Shown: one piece after another, positions 44,046 through 52,430 of the stretch
Numbering within the stretch: position 1 is the stretch's first letter
Layout of the letters: every line of letters starts with the position of its first letter
Assembly (NCBI RefSeq): GCF_003335585.1
Contig: NZ_QBFD01000046.1
Coordinates: 648,679 to 712,678 of the forward strand
DNA from: Sulfitobacter sp. DFL-14
GTDB lineage: Bacteria > Pseudomonadota > Alphaproteobacteria > Rhodobacterales > Rhodobacteraceae
DNA: 64,000 nt
Reading direction: 5' to 3'
Made by a program: the position numbers and the translations under genes
Notes under the pieces: model-generated
Told to the model about the DNA's origin: nothing
The model's input: only the letters and a program-made list of their open reading frames with translations
The model's database searches: none

Positions 44046-44070
44046 GGAACAATCAGTCGCGGAATCTGTT
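44046..44070 (+). promoter_or_regulatory. EcfG-type promoter motif upstream of paoABC
   Basis: GGAAC-N16-TGTT, with the -10 about 100 bases before the paoA ATG. Confidence 0.45.
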
Positions 44071-44105
44071 TACAACTAAGTGCGGTTGCGGCGGAAGACC
44101 GATCC

Positions 44106-44133
44106 GGAACACGGGCTTGCGAAATTCGGTTCC
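44106..44133 (+). promoter_or_regulatory. Second, palindromic EcfG-like box upstream of paoABC
   Basis: GGAAC-N17-GGTTCC, 28 bp end to end, with the -10 about 40 bases before paoA. It has the same architecture as the box at 39447-39474, but no divergent gene lies on the other side. Confidence 0.4.
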
Positions 44134-44171
44134 ACCCGCGCGCCCTGCATTCAAAACGAAAGGATTGACCG

Positions 44172-44672
44172 ATGAAGACAGTGCTTACCATCAATGGCCA
44201 ACAGGTCAGTCTGGACATCGACACAAGGGTCACCCTGCTTGATGCCCTCCGCGATCATCTGGGATTATACGGCTCCAAAAAGGGGTGTGACCACGGACAA
44301 TGCGGGGCCTGTACGGTGATTGCCGACGGTCGGCGCATCAACAGCTGTCTCACGCTCGCCGCGATGCATGACGGCGAAACAATCATCACGGTCGAAGGAC
44401 TCGCTCACGGCGAAGCCCTGTCGGCATTGCAACAGGCCTTTCTGGGCCACGACGGGATGCAGTGCGGGTATTGCACCCCCGGGCAGTTGTGTTCTGCCAC
44501 CGCCATGCTGGAAGAGGCACGCGCCGGACGTGCCAGCCAGGTCACCGATGACCTCACGACGCCTGCGCCACTATCCCGGGCAGAGATCACCGAACGGATG
44601 AGCGGAAACCTGTGCCGTTGCGGTTGTTACAGCGGCATCGTCGCGGCCATCGAGGAGGTGGCGGCGGAATGA
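44172..44672 (+). CDS. paoA: Aldehyde/xanthine dehydrogenase iron-sulfur subunit
   Basis: This 166-residue protein carries two [2Fe-2S] clusters. The plant-type one is in KKGCDHGQCGACTV...NSC (about residues 38-60), and the second in QCGYCTPGQ and LCRCGCYSGIV. It passes electrons between the molybdenum site and FAD in a xanthine oxidase-family enzyme. The A-B-C gene order and PaoB features point to the periplasmic aldehyde oxidoreductase group, although I see no clear Tat signal in this subunit, so location is uncertain. The ATG has an AAAGGA site. Confidence 0.9.
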   Translation: MKTVLTINGQQVSLDIDTRVTLLDALRDHLGLYGSKKGCDHGQCGACTVIADGRRINSCLTLAAMHDGETIITVEGLAHGEALSALQQAFLGHDGMQCGYCTPGQLCSATAMLEEARAGRASQVTDDLTTPAPLSRAEITERMSGNLCRCGCYSGIVAAIEEVAAE

Positions 44673-45646
44673 GACCTTTTGATTACCAACGCCCCGCTGC
44701 ACCCGAAGCCGCCTGTCAGGGCATGTCCGCATCGCCCCACGCCGCCTACATCGGCGGTGGCACCAACCTTATCGACCTGATGAAGCTAGGCGTCATGGCG
44801 CCCGACCTGCTTGTCGACGTCAACCGGCTTGGCTTTGACACGATCAAGGATCTGGACGACGGCGTCGAGATCGGCGCGACCGTGCGCAATTCCGATCTGG
44901 CCGACGACCCCCGTATCCGCGTCCGCTGGCCGGTGCTGTCTCGTGCCCTGCTGGCTGGCGCATCGGCGCAGTTGCGCAACAAGGCCACGACCGCCGGGAA
45001 CCTCTTGCAACGTACGCGTTGCCCCTATTTCCAGGACATTGACGTCCCGTGCAACAAACGCAAGCCCGGATCGGGCTGTGCAGCTTTGGGTGGCGAATTG
45101 CGCAACCATGCCATCCTTGGCACATCAGAGCATTGCGTCGCGGCACACCCCAGCGACATGGCTGTCGCAATGCAGGCATTGGACGCCCAAGTGGTCATCC
45201 GCGATGCCGATGGTCAGACCCGCACCATGGGGTTGGACCATTTCTACCGCACCCCGGGGGACACACCGCACATCGAGACCCGTTTGAATCCTGCCGATCT
45301 GATCACCGGTGTCCGCCTGCCCGCCCCCCTCGGCGACCGGCAAGTCTACCGCAAGGTCCGCGATCGTGCGTCCTATGCCTTTGCCCTCGTGTCGGCTGCA
45401 GCCGTTATGCAGCTCAAGGAAGGGCGTATTGAATACGCCGCCATCGCCTTTGGTGGCCTCGGCACGCAGCCATGGCGTGATCCCAAGGTTGACGCCTTGC
45501 TGACCGGCGCGCGCCCTTCGGAGGCGCTGTTTGAAAAGGCGGGCGATGTGCTGTTGCGGTCGGCCGAGCTGCGCGAGGGACTCGAATTCAAGAAACCACT
45601 TGCCCATCGGGTTCTCAAGGCTGTTCTGACGGAGGCAACGCAATGA
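44669..45646 (+). CDS. paoB: Aldehyde/xanthine dehydrogenase FAD subunit
   Basis: This 325-residue subunit binds FAD (YIGGGTNLIDLMKLGV near residue 32 and TTAGNLLQRTRCPYF near 110). The insertion CPYFQDIDVPCNKRKPGSGC provides the cysteines for an extra [4Fe-4S] cluster, a feature of PaoB and 4-hydroxybenzoyl-CoA reductase-type subunits. It starts at the ATGA overlap with paoA and ends in ATGA overlap with paoC. Confidence 0.9.
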   Translation: MRPFDYQRPAAPEAACQGMSASPHAAYIGGGTNLIDLMKLGVMAPDLLVDVNRLGFDTIKDLDDGVEIGATVRNSDLADDPRIRVRWPVLSRALLAGASAQLRNKATTAGNLLQRTRCPYFQDIDVPCNKRKPGSGCAALGGELRNHAILGTSEHCVAAHPSDMAVAMQALDAQVVIRDADGQTRTMGLDHFYRTPGDTPHIETRLNPADLITGVRLPAPLGDRQVYRKVRDRASYAFALVSAAAVMQLKEGRIEYAAIAFGGLGTQPWRDPKVDALLTGARPSEALFEKAGDVLLRSAELREGLEFKKPLAHRVLKAVLTEATQ

Positions 45647-47685
45647 CAATCGACTATCAAATCGACGATCCCGAAAATGCCAACCTGCCCCATCCGAACG
45701 GACATGGTCCCCTGGGCGCGGACATGGAACGGCGCGACGGACGCGACAAGGTCACCGGCGCTGCTCGCTATGCGGCAGAGCACGCCCCTGACGGGCTGCT
45801 GCACGGTGTCCTGAAACGGGCCTCCGGCATGGGCACCGTGTGCCTGACGAATGTTCAGGAGGTCGAAGCTCTGGCCGGGGTGCGGCTGGTGCTTCAGGAC
45901 GAAAGAATGATCCGCAACGCGGCACAAGGCACTGCGGGCGAAGCACCGGTGCAGGGCGTGGACACGGCGGATTACATCGGCCAGCCCGTCGCGCTGGTTG
46001 TCGCCGACAGTTCCGAGATCGCGCGGGACGCGGCCAACCTTCTAAAGGTCCAATCCGTCGGCGACGACCTTCCGGTTTTGCCGAAACATGGCGAGACCGA
46101 TCCAGACATGCAGGAAAACTCGGTGACGGGAAAACCGCAGGACGCCTTCGACAAGGCGCCGGTTCTGGTCGACGCAACCTATACCACACCCTCCCTGACC
46201 TCCGCCGCGATGGAGCCGCATGCCGCCGTGGCCGAATGGGACGGCGACCGTCTCACCTTGTACGGGTCGCTTCAGATGCTGCGCTATAACCGAGCAGAAC
46301 TGGCCGATTGCCTTGGAATAGAGCCGGATCAGGTGCGGCTGCGTGCGCCCTTTGTCGGCGGCGGGTTCGGATCGAAGCTGGGCATTTCTGCCGACTGCGT
46401 GGCTGCTGCGCTGGCCGCCCGCGCCCTGGGGCGACCGGTCCGTGTGGTCCAGCATCGCCGTCAGGTGTTTGAAGTCAACACGCGCAGGTCCGAAACCCGC
46501 CAGCGCATCCGCCTTGCCTCCCACAGCGACGGGCGGTTGACCGCCATTGGCCACGAAGGCCGCGTTTCAAATCTGCCCGGCGAAGAGTTTGCCGAGCCGC
46601 TCTTGCAGGCGAGCTATTTCAACTATGCCGCCCCGCACCGCCTGCTCAGGTCCGAAATGGTCAGACTGAACCGCCCCGCTGCCGGATCCGTACGTGCACC
46701 GGGTGCAGCGGTCGGAGTCACCGCTTTCGAAATTGCGATGGACGAGCTTGCGCAGAAAACCGACGTTGACCCGGTAGAACTTCGCCTGCGCAACCTGCCA
46801 GACAAGGAGCCGGGCAACGGCCGGCCGTTCTCCTCCCACCGGTTGGCGGATTGCCTGACAGAAGGGCGCGACAGGTTCGGTTGGTCGGATCGCGCAGCAC
46901 AACCGCGCCAGCGGCGCGAAGGTGAGTGGTGGATCGGTACCGGCATGGCGGCGGCAGTACGCGTCAACTTGGTCATGGACGCCGAGGCCCGCGTGCGCCT
47001 GACGCCAGAAGGGCGCGCGGTCGTCGAAACGGATATGACGGACATCGGCACCGGCAGCTACACCATTCTGGGCCAGATCGCGGCCGAAGCCCTGGGCCTG
47101 ACGGTTGCAGACGTCGATGTCACACTTGGCGATACCGACCTGCCGCCGGGGTCCGGTTCCGGAGGCTCGGTCGGGGCCGCCTCGACCGGCACCGCGGTCT
47201 GGCTGGCCTGCGCCGAAATCCGTCGCGACATCGCCGCGCGAATGGGCAGGAAGCCAGAAGATCTGGAGCTGGAAGGGGGCGACGTTATAGTCGGCAATGA
47301 TCGCCGCCCTTTGATGGACCTGCTGTCTGGCGAAACGCTCAGCGGGCACGGCAAGCTGGCGCCCGGAGAGGCGTTGGAAAAGGTCCGCCAGGCGACCTGG
47401 GGCGCCGTATTTGCAGAGGTGGCAGTCAACGATATCACCGGCGAAGCGCGTGTCAGGCGCATGCAGGGAACCTTTGCGATTGGCCGGGTTTTAAATCAAC
47501 GCACCGCGCGCTCTCAGGCGCAGGGCGGCATGGTCTGGGGGTTGGGGCTGGCCCTGACCGAAGCCATGGTACACGATGCCCGCGACGGCCACGTGGTGAA
47601 CCGGGATCTGGCCGAATATAATGTGCCCGTCCACGCCGACGTGCCGTATCTGGATGTTTGCCTGTTGGATGATCAGGATGAATAG
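45643..47685 (+). CDS. paoC: Aldehyde/xanthine dehydrogenase molybdenum subunit, truncated by an amber codon
   Basis: This frame encodes 680 residues of a molybdopterin-binding subunit, with RRDGRDKVTGAARYAAE at the start and APFVGGGFGSKLG, GSVRAPGAA and GSGGSVGAASTGTA cofactor-binding blocks. It stops at TAG (47683-47685), where relatives read E-K-A. The same frame then continues to 47832 with clear PaoC sequence. The missing tail includes GVGE, whose glutamate is the catalytic base. As written, the product should be inactive unless the amber is suppressed or is a sequencing error. The upstream genes are intact, which suggests a recent change. Confidence 0.88.
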   Translation: MTIDYQIDDPENANLPHPNGHGPLGADMERRDGRDKVTGAARYAAEHAPDGLLHGVLKRASGMGTVCLTNVQEVEALAGVRLVLQDERMIRNAAQGTAGEAPVQGVDTADYIGQPVALVVADSSEIARDAANLLKVQSVGDDLPVLPKHGETDPDMQENSVTGKPQDAFDKAPVLVDATYTTPSLTSAAMEPHAAVAEWDGDRLTLYGSLQMLRYNRAELADCLGIEPDQVRLRAPFVGGGFGSKLGISADCVAAALAARALGRPVRVVQHRRQVFEVNTRRSETRQRIRLASHSDGRLTAIGHEGRVSNLPGEEFAEPLLQASYFNYAAPHRLLRSEMVRLNRPAAGSVRAPGAAVGVTAFEIAMDELAQKTDVDPVELRLRNLPDKEPGNGRPFSSHRLADCLTEGRDRFGWSDRAAQPRQRREGEWWIGTGMAAAVRVNLVMDAEARVRLTPEGRAVVETDMTDIGTGSYTILGQIAAEALGLTVADVDVTLGDTDLPPGSGSGGSVGAASTGTAVWLACAEIRRDIAARMGRKPEDLELEGGDVIVGNDRRPLMDLLSGETLSGHGKLAPGEALEKVRQATWGAVFAEVAVNDITGEARVRRMQGTFAIGRVLNQRTARSQAQGGMVWGLGLALTEAMVHDARDGHVVNRDLAEYNVPVHADVPYLDVCLLDDQDE

Positions 47686-47832
47686 GCCGGTCCGCTCGCG
47701 GCCAAGGGAGTTGGCGAACTGGGCATTTGTGGCTCTGGCGCGGCGATCATCAACGCCATTCACAACGCCTGTGGCGTGCGGATCCGTGACCTGCCCGCGA
47801 CGCCCGATCGCATATTCACCGGTCTGAACTGA
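47686..47832 (+). pseudogene. paoC: C-terminal tail of paoC beyond the amber codon
   Basis: In frame with paoC, these 48 codons read AGPLAAKGVGELGICGSGAA, then INAIHNACGVRIRDLPATPDR, to a normal TGA. This is the conserved end of the xanthine dehydrogenase large subunit. A single A-to-T change (AAG to TAG) would account for the break. There is no start signal for separate translation. Confidence 0.8.
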
Positions 47833-47968
47833 ACGCAACCAAACCCGCTCAGAAAGCCGCATCAGCACCAACAACTGGTAGCGCGTTTTGATGGAAGTGG
47901 CCGATGCGGGCGGCGCATGCTGTATACACAAACGCCACCCATTTTTCCGACGTTGGTCCGCGCCGACC

Positions 47969-48823
47969 TCAAATCATCGGGATGCCCCCTGTCACCTCCA
48001 CCGACGCACCTGTCGTGTAGCTCGACAGTGGATCGGCCAGCATCACATATGCCGTGGCCAGTTCTGCAGGCTGGGCTGGGCGGCCTATCGGCTTGTCCTC
48101 TCCGAAATGGGCCACCGCGTCGGGCGGCAGAGTTGAGGGGATCAATGGTGTCCAGACCGGGCCGGGTGCGACACAGTTCACGCGGATGTCGCGCGGGGCC
48201 AGCATCTGAGCCAGACCTACGGTAAAGTTCTGGATCGCCCCCTTGGTCGCGGCATAGGCCAGCAGGCCGGGGTTCGGCTTGTCAGAGTTGATCGAGGCCG
48301 TGTTGATGATTGAACCGCCCTTTTCCATGATCGGTACCGCAGCCTTGCACAGGTAAAACATGGCATGGATATTGGTGCGAAAAGTCATATCCCATTCTTC
48401 GTCCGGGATTTCCTCAAGCGTATCGAAATGCATCTGGTGGGCGGCGTTGTTGACCAGAATATCAAGGCGCCCAAACGCTTCATGGGTGTCCCGCACAAGC
48501 GCGCGGCAATGGTCGCCGCTCTGGATATCGCCGGGCATGATATAGGCGCGTTGCCCGGCCTCTTCGACCAGCGCGCGGGTCACGTCTGCCTCTTCGTGCT
48601 CTTCCAGATAGGAAATCATCACGTCCGCGCCTTCGCGTGCATAGGCAAGGGAGACGGCACGGCCGATGCCGCTGTCTGCGCCTGTCACAAGGGCTGCCAT
48701 GCCCTTAAGCTTGCCGGAACCCTTGTAGGTTTTTTCACCATGATCCGGGCGTGGGTCCATCTGTGTGGTGTCGCCGGGTACGGGTTGCGGTTGTTCGGGA
48801 AACGGGGGTTTGGGATAGTTCAT
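47969..48823 (-). CDS. SDR-family oxidoreductase, general stress type
   Basis: This 284-residue short-chain dehydrogenase has a Pro-rich N-terminal extension (FPEQPQPVPGDTTQMDPRPD), the NAD(P) motif VTGADSGIGRAVSLAYA, NNAAHQ, and the catalytic Ser/Tyr/Lys (TASINS; YAATKGA). The extended N-terminus is shared with the Gram-positive YhdF/GsiB-neighbour and YdaD-type stress dehydrogenases. An AAGGAG site and an EcfG-type motif at 48856-48880 precede it. The substrate is unknown. Confidence 0.88.
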   Translation of the reverse strand: MNYPKPPFPEQPQPVPGDTTQMDPRPDHGEKTYKGSGKLKGMAALVTGADSGIGRAVSLAYAREGADVMISYLEEHEEADVTRALVEEAGQRAYIMPGDIQSGDHCRALVRDTHEAFGRLDILVNNAAHQMHFDTLEEIPDEEWDMTFRTNIHAMFYLCKAAVPIMEKGGSIINTASINSDKPNPGLLAYAATKGAIQNFTVGLAQMLAPRDIRVNCVAPGPVWTPLIPSTLPPDAVAHFGEDKPIGRPAQPAELATAYVMLADPLSSYTTGASVEVTGGIPMI

Positions 48824-48855
48824 GTCGTGGCTCCTTTGTTTGTCTCAAAAACGTC

Positions 48856-48880
48856 AACAGCCCAAGCTCTGCAATGTTCC
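48856..48880 (-). promoter_or_regulatory. EcfG-type promoter of the SDR gene
   Basis: Minus strand GGAAC-N16-TGTT, with the -10 33 bases before the ATG at 48823. Confidence 0.5.
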
Positions 48881-48908
48881 CACGGGTCGGCGCGCAGCAA
48901 AGCAGACC

Positions 48909-49550
48909 TTAACCCGTCGCCTGACGCATGAGCCAGATGCCCACAAAAGTAATAACGATCAGGCCATATCCCACCGCCACAACAACGCCGTCGCGCGCCA
49001 GGATGCCCAAGGCAAATAGGCCGATCGGGAGCCCGATGAGCGGTGCGGCAACCGGGATCGCCCCCAGCACAAGCAGTGATCCTCCCGTCAACAGCAGGAT
49101 CATCGCAATGATTGTCAAAGAAAGCGTGCCCCCGGACAAGCTTTCCCATCTTGAGTGCAAATGGCGGCTAGTCCAGTCTGCCGCTGGTCTGATACGACGC
49201 GCCGTCGCACTGATGCGCTGAGCGGCAATTTCGCGCCTTGCAAGAAACGACGGCAACCACAGGCCATCGCGCCCCAACAACATGTTCAGGCCGATAAGCG
49301 CAGCAATCGCCCCAAGTGCGCCGCCAAGACCCGGAATCATACCTATGGGCAGCACCATCAATACGGCAACAACCATCAAAAGGGGCGCGTGCCCCTGCGC
49401 GCCGATTTCCTTGGTGAGTTGGTCAAGTGTCACACGCTCTTCCGCATCTGCCAGTTCCTGCAAACGTTTGACCAACTGGGGAACAGCAGTCGGCCCTGTA
49501 CCCTTGGGGACTGGCGGTTGAACACCACGGTCTGTTCCAGTTTTACCCAT
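48909..49550 (-). CDS. ExoD-family membrane protein, second copy
   Basis: This 213-residue protein shares the ExoD layout: VTLDQLTKEIGAQGHAPLLM at the start, GMIPGLGGALGAI in the middle and four hydrophobic segments to the C-terminus. It is diverged from the copy at 37002-37601, so the two are not a recent duplication. An EcfG-type motif lies 37 bases upstream. The ribosome binding site is weak. Confidence 0.85.
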   Translation of the reverse strand: MGKTGTDRGVQPPVPKGTGPTAVPQLVKRLQELADAEERVTLDQLTKEIGAQGHAPLLMVVAVLMVLPIGMIPGLGGALGAIAALIGLNMLLGRDGLWLPSFLARREIAAQRISATARRIRPAADWTSRHLHSRWESLSGGTLSLTIIAMILLLTGGSLLVLGAIPVAAPLIGLPIGLFALGILARDGVVVAVGYGLIVITFVGIWLMRQATG

Positions 49551-49586
49551 CAGGCGGATGATCCCTTGTTCAGCTTCTAACAGAAC

Positions 49587-49611
49587 AACAGACTGCCGCA
49601 GGAGATGTTCC
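49587..49611 (-). promoter_or_regulatory. EcfG-type promoter of the second exoD gene
   Basis: Minus strand GGAAC-N16-TGTT, with the -10 37 bases before the ATG at 49550. Confidence 0.5.
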
Positions 49612-49706
49612 CCCAGTGGACCTGGGCGCGGACAAGTGACTTGCGCTGCGGCACTGGACGCGGACCAACGAAGCAGTTGATCGCGAAACCCTTTAATGCG
49701 GGCTTC

Positions 49707-50465
49707 TCATACCAGTGAAAACCGGATGGTGACATTCAGTCCCTCGGGGCGCAGATCATAGTCTACCGACCCGTCCAGTTCATATACGGCCGCTTGTTTT
49801 ATCATCTGCATACCAAAGCCGTACGTAGCTACGGCCTGCGGATCAATCAACGGACCCTCTTCTTCACGCCAGCTTAAAGTCGCCTCTGGAACATCGCCCT
49901 TGTGATCAATGTTCCAACGCACGGCAAGCTTGCCATCGGGCAGCGACAAAGCACCGTATTTGGCGGCATTCGTGCCCAGTTCATGCAGGACCAAAGACAG
50001 GCAAAGCGCATGTTGCGGCAAAAGCCGGATCGTCGGACCTCCATATTCGAGCCGGCCATCTTCGGCCCCGCCATAGACGACCAGCGTCAAATCAACCAGT
50101 TCACCAAGGTCGGCAGATTCCCATTTTGTTGCCAATAGCTTCTCATGCGCCTTGGCAAGGGCGCGGATGCGTTGCAAAAACCGTTCGCGAAAATCATCGG
50201 CTGTCTGCCCCGGTTCAATTGGCCGCCGGGCGATCGCCTGAACCACGGCCAGCGTGTTCTTCAACTGGTGGCTCAGTTCGCGCGTCAGCATGTCCAGACG
50301 TTGCTCGGACTTGGTCCGTTCAGCGACTTCACGGGTCAAAGCATCAATATCAGACGTCACAGGCAGGGTCCGTAGAGCAGATCGCGCCGATGTGGTGGTA
50401 CGCCTGTCTGTCTCAGCTGAATCATCACGTATAGAACCGCCACCGGATACTTCAGATTTCGCCAT
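49707..50465 (-). CDS. HWE/HisKA_2-type sensor histidine kinase
   Basis: This 252-residue kinase has a phosphoacceptor helix RELSHQLKNTLAVVQAIA (about residue 65), the N-box VLHELGTNAAKYGALS and a GFGMQMIKQAAVYELDG G-box, the HWE/HisKA_2 pattern. There is no membrane segment or PAS domain, so it is a cytoplasmic kinase. The ATG at 50465 overlaps the ecfG stop by 14 bases; a TTG five codons earlier is an alternative. Kinases of this type beside ecfG often phosphorylate PhyR. Here the probable partner is the receiver protein at 51315-51899. Confidence 0.85.
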   Translation of the reverse strand: MAKSEVSGGGSIRDDSAETDRRTTTSARSALRTLPVTSDIDALTREVAERTKSEQRLDMLTRELSHQLKNTLAVVQAIARRPIEPGQTADDFRERFLQRIRALAKAHEKLLATKWESADLGELVDLTLVVYGGAEDGRLEYGGPTIRLLPQHALCLSLVLHELGTNAAKYGALSLPDGKLAVRWNIDHKGDVPEATLSWREEEGPLIDPQAVATYGFGMQMIKQAAVYELDGSVDYDLRPEGLNVTIRFSLV

Positions 50466-50955
50466 CGCCAATATCTTCAATCACCTTCGCGCGGGCGCGG
50501 TACAGGCGGCTTTTGATCGTGCCCATAGACACCTGACAGATTTCCGCGCTTGTTTTGTAACTTTCTTCCAACATTATCACGAGAACTATAGTCTCACGGT
50601 AATGCACGGGCAGTCGGCCTATCGCCGCCATCACCTCCTTGCCACGGATTGTCCATTCCTGTGTAGACGCCACCGAAACCTGGGAGGACACGCAATCGGT
50701 TGACCCTGTGCATTCGCGGCTGCTTTTCGCACGTGCGTTGTAGAAAGTGTTGCGCATGATGGTGAACAGCCAGGCACGCAGGTTGGTGCCTTGGTGGAAT
50801 TGCTTGCGGTGACGGATCGCTTTCAACAGCGTTTCCTGCACCAGATCATCTGCCTCGTCTTTGTCACGCGTCAGAGAGCGGGCAAACGCGCGAAGAGCGG
50901 GCAGCCACTCCAGAGTCGTTTCTGGTTCTAGTGTTGCCATGTCTTCAAATGGCAT
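50452..50955 (-). CDS. ecfG: EcfG-type RNA polymerase sigma factor
   Basis: This 167-residue ECF sigma factor has region 2 (LPALRAFARSLTRDKDEADDLVQE, then LRAWLFTIMRNTFYN) and region 4 (LPVHYRETIVLVIMLEESYK and MGTIKSRLYRARA). This is the EcfG/RpoE2 general stress subgroup of alphaproteobacteria. The ATG at 50955 follows a GGGGG site. nepR precedes it by 105 bases and the kinase gene overlaps its end. Its expected promoter motif recurs throughout the window. Confidence 0.93.
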   Translation of the reverse strand: MPFEDMATLEPETTLEWLPALRAFARSLTRDKDEADDLVQETLLKAIRHRKQFHQGTNLRAWLFTIMRNTFYNARAKSSRECTGSTDCVSSQVSVASTQEWTIRGKEVMAAIGRLPVHYRETIVLVIMLEESYKTSAEICQVSMGTIKSRLYRARAKVIEDIGDGEI

Positions 50956-50997
50956 TGAGCAGCCCCCGTTCACGCGCGTTGCATACTTGGAAACAAC

Positions 50998-51022
50998 AAC
51001 TCATTTGAAGCAAGTTGGTTCC
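50998..51022 (-). promoter_or_regulatory. Possible autoregulatory EcfG promoter ahead of ecfG
   Basis: Minus strand GGAAC-N16-AGTT, with the -10 43 bases before ecfG. The -10 has A for the consensus C. Autoregulation of ecfG is common in the family. Confidence 0.35.
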
Positions 51023-51060
51023 ATCGGCGCTGAAAAGCTGTTGGTAGCTTCAGCCTGCGC

Positions 51061-51219
51061 TTAGAGATTTTTCTCTCGCAAGAGCCGCTGCAGCTCTTTC
51101 GCGAGTGTGAGAAGCCGCTCAGGCGTCGCTTCCTTTTGAATTTCTTCCAATTGCTGCCGCACAGTGCGGTCAAACTCGCCGTCATCGGGATGCGCGGGAA
51201 TGTCTGTGGCTTTTTTCAT
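51061..51219 (-). CDS. nepR: NepR anti-sigma factor
   Basis: This 52-residue protein has the NepR helix pair: DDGEFDRTVRQQLEEIQKEA and TPERLLTLAKELQRLLREK. NepR sequesters EcfG until a phosphorylated PhyR-type protein removes it. The ATG at 51219 has an AAGAGG site; an upstream ATG eight codons earlier is less likely. It lies between the receiver gene and ecfG, the standard arrangement. Confidence 0.88.
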   Translation of the reverse strand: MKKATDIPAHPDDGEFDRTVRQQLEEIQKEATPERLLTLAKELQRLLREKNL

Positions 51220-51314
51220 TTCTCGGCCTCTTGTCCTAATCAACTTGGCAATACGCTGACTTCAACTATGCTGGATCACTTTTTAGAACAAATCCGGGGT
51301 CGAGACACGAAAAA

Positions 51315-51899
51315 TCAGTTCATCAATTCTGTCCCACACCTATTGACGATAGTGCGCATCCGTTTGATCAGCCACCGCGTACGCGTGTCGCCATCGTCCG
51401 ACCATTGGCCATCCGCGACCTCAGCGATTGCATCTTTCAAAAGCCGTTCAACAAGCCGATCCGCCACCATCGGATCGGAAAAGATCAGACGGGCAGACAC
51501 GCGCAGCTTTGGCAGGATATCGGTGATTTCATTGCTCGCCTCAGCCGAGTGCGCCACCATGGTCACGACGGCAATGTCTCTGATATCCTGAAAAGGCTTG
51601 CGGATCAGCGGAACATTCCAAAAGCGCCTTGGTAAATCCCTGTCCACCGACCACCCGGTGTAAAAGATGATAGGCACTCGCCGTTCGATCAAAGTATCTG
51701 CCAGAGGAAAAACCAGACTGCCGCCCAGATCGATATCCAGCACCGCCGCCTGGGTTCGTGACACAAAAGGCCAGGCCATTTCTACCGACGCAACCGGACC
51801 CAGAATTTTGCCACCGATCCCGCGAATGAAACGGCTGATTTCCTCTGCCTGAAAATAATTATCCTCGACGACAAGAATTTGCCGCGCTTCCGACCGCAT
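51315..51899 (-). CDS. Response regulator with sigma-2-like C-terminal segment, in the phyR position
   Basis: Residues 5-115 form a receiver: VVEDN acidic pocket, phosphoacceptor Asp in AAVLDIDLGG, IIFYTGW (a variant of the FATGUY motif) and the IRKPF lysine. Residues 128-186 resemble sigma region 2 of the adjacent EcfG. An ungapped 30-residue stretch (129-158) matches EcfG 18-47 at 14 positions, including L129 P130 L132 R133 A136 R137 D142 A146 D147 L149 V150. W176 L177 and M181 R182 match EcfG W62 L63 and M67 R68. PhyR has the opposite order and also a sigma-4-like part, absent here. An exact EcfG-type motif lies upstream. A NepR-binding switch is the likely role. Confidence 0.8.
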   Translation of the reverse strand: MRSEARQILVVEDNYFQAEEISRFIRGIGGKILGPVASVEMAWPFVSRTQAAVLDIDLGGSLVFPLADTLIERRVPIIFYTGWSVDRDLPRRFWNVPLIRKPFQDIRDIAVVTMVAHSAEASNEITDILPKLRVSARLIFSDPMVADRLVERLLKDAIAEVADGQWSDDGDTRTRWLIKRMRTIVNRCGTELMN

Positions 51900-51931
51900 G
51901 AGCCTTCTCCCTTGGAGTTGATCATCTGGTC

Positions 51932-51956
51932 AACGTTCTGCCATCGCGGAAGTTCC
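51932..51956 (-). promoter_or_regulatory. EcfG-type promoter of the GSR operon
   Basis: Minus strand GGAAC-N16-CGTT, exact consensus, with the -10 33 bases before the response regulator ATG. It would drive the regulator, nepR, ecfG and the kinase together, giving positive feedback. Confidence 0.65.
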
Positions 51957-52051
51957 CATAGCGTCACCTGCGTATGCACCGCTTTAACCCGAAGCACGCG
52001 ACACAGATACACCGGGTTTTTCTTTGCCTGATTGATTGCCCGAAACGCCCG

Positions 52052-52414
52052 CTATCTCAGCATTTTAAGAAGTTGCTGGCGAAAAAGTGCAGACGAAAGT
52101 GGCTTGGGCAGCAGATTGTATTCGTGGAATTTTTCAGGAATATCACTTCGGGCGTACGCGCTGACAAAGGTTAGTGGTACATTGAGGCTTTTCAGTTTCT
52201 CGGCGACAGGAAAAGACTTCTCCGCACCCAGAGCGATATCAAGAAATGCCGCATCTATCGCATGCGCCTCGATCATTTCCAACGCGCCCGCCACGGTGGA
52301 CGCCGGGCCGATCACAACATGCCCTTCTTCTTCGACCAGCATTCTAAGGTCCAACGCGATAAGCCACTCATCCTCGACCACCAGAATGTTACGGGATTTT
52401 TCTGGTGACGACAC
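52052..52414 (-). CDS. Single-domain response regulator
   Basis: This 120-residue receiver has no output domain. It has VVEDEW, phosphoacceptor Asp in AAFLDIALGAE, PLTFVSAY (a variant of the FATGUY motif of alphaproteobacterial stress receivers) and the LLPKPL lysine. The first codon is GTG, with AAGGAG at good spacing. It starts 16 bases after the giant kinase gene and is probably its partner. Confidence 0.85.
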   Translation of the reverse strand: MSSPEKSRNILVVEDEWLIALDLRMLVEEEGHVVIGPASTVAGALEMIEAHAIDAAFLDIALGAEKSFPVAEKLKSLNVPLTFVSAYARSDIPEKFHEYNLLPKPLSSALFRQQLLKMLR

Positions 52415-52430
52415 CGGTGCTCCTTCTTTC

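Noticed and set aside
47683..47685. Reading the paoC amber codon as pyrrolysine, given an MttB homologue in the window
   Set aside because: The MttB here has no amber codon, no pyl genes are seen, and relatives have Lys at the PaoC position, so a point mutation is simpler.
51315..51899. Calling the unusual response regulator a sigma factor
   Set aside because: It has no region 4 and only a short sigma-2-like segment, so promoter recognition is unlikely.
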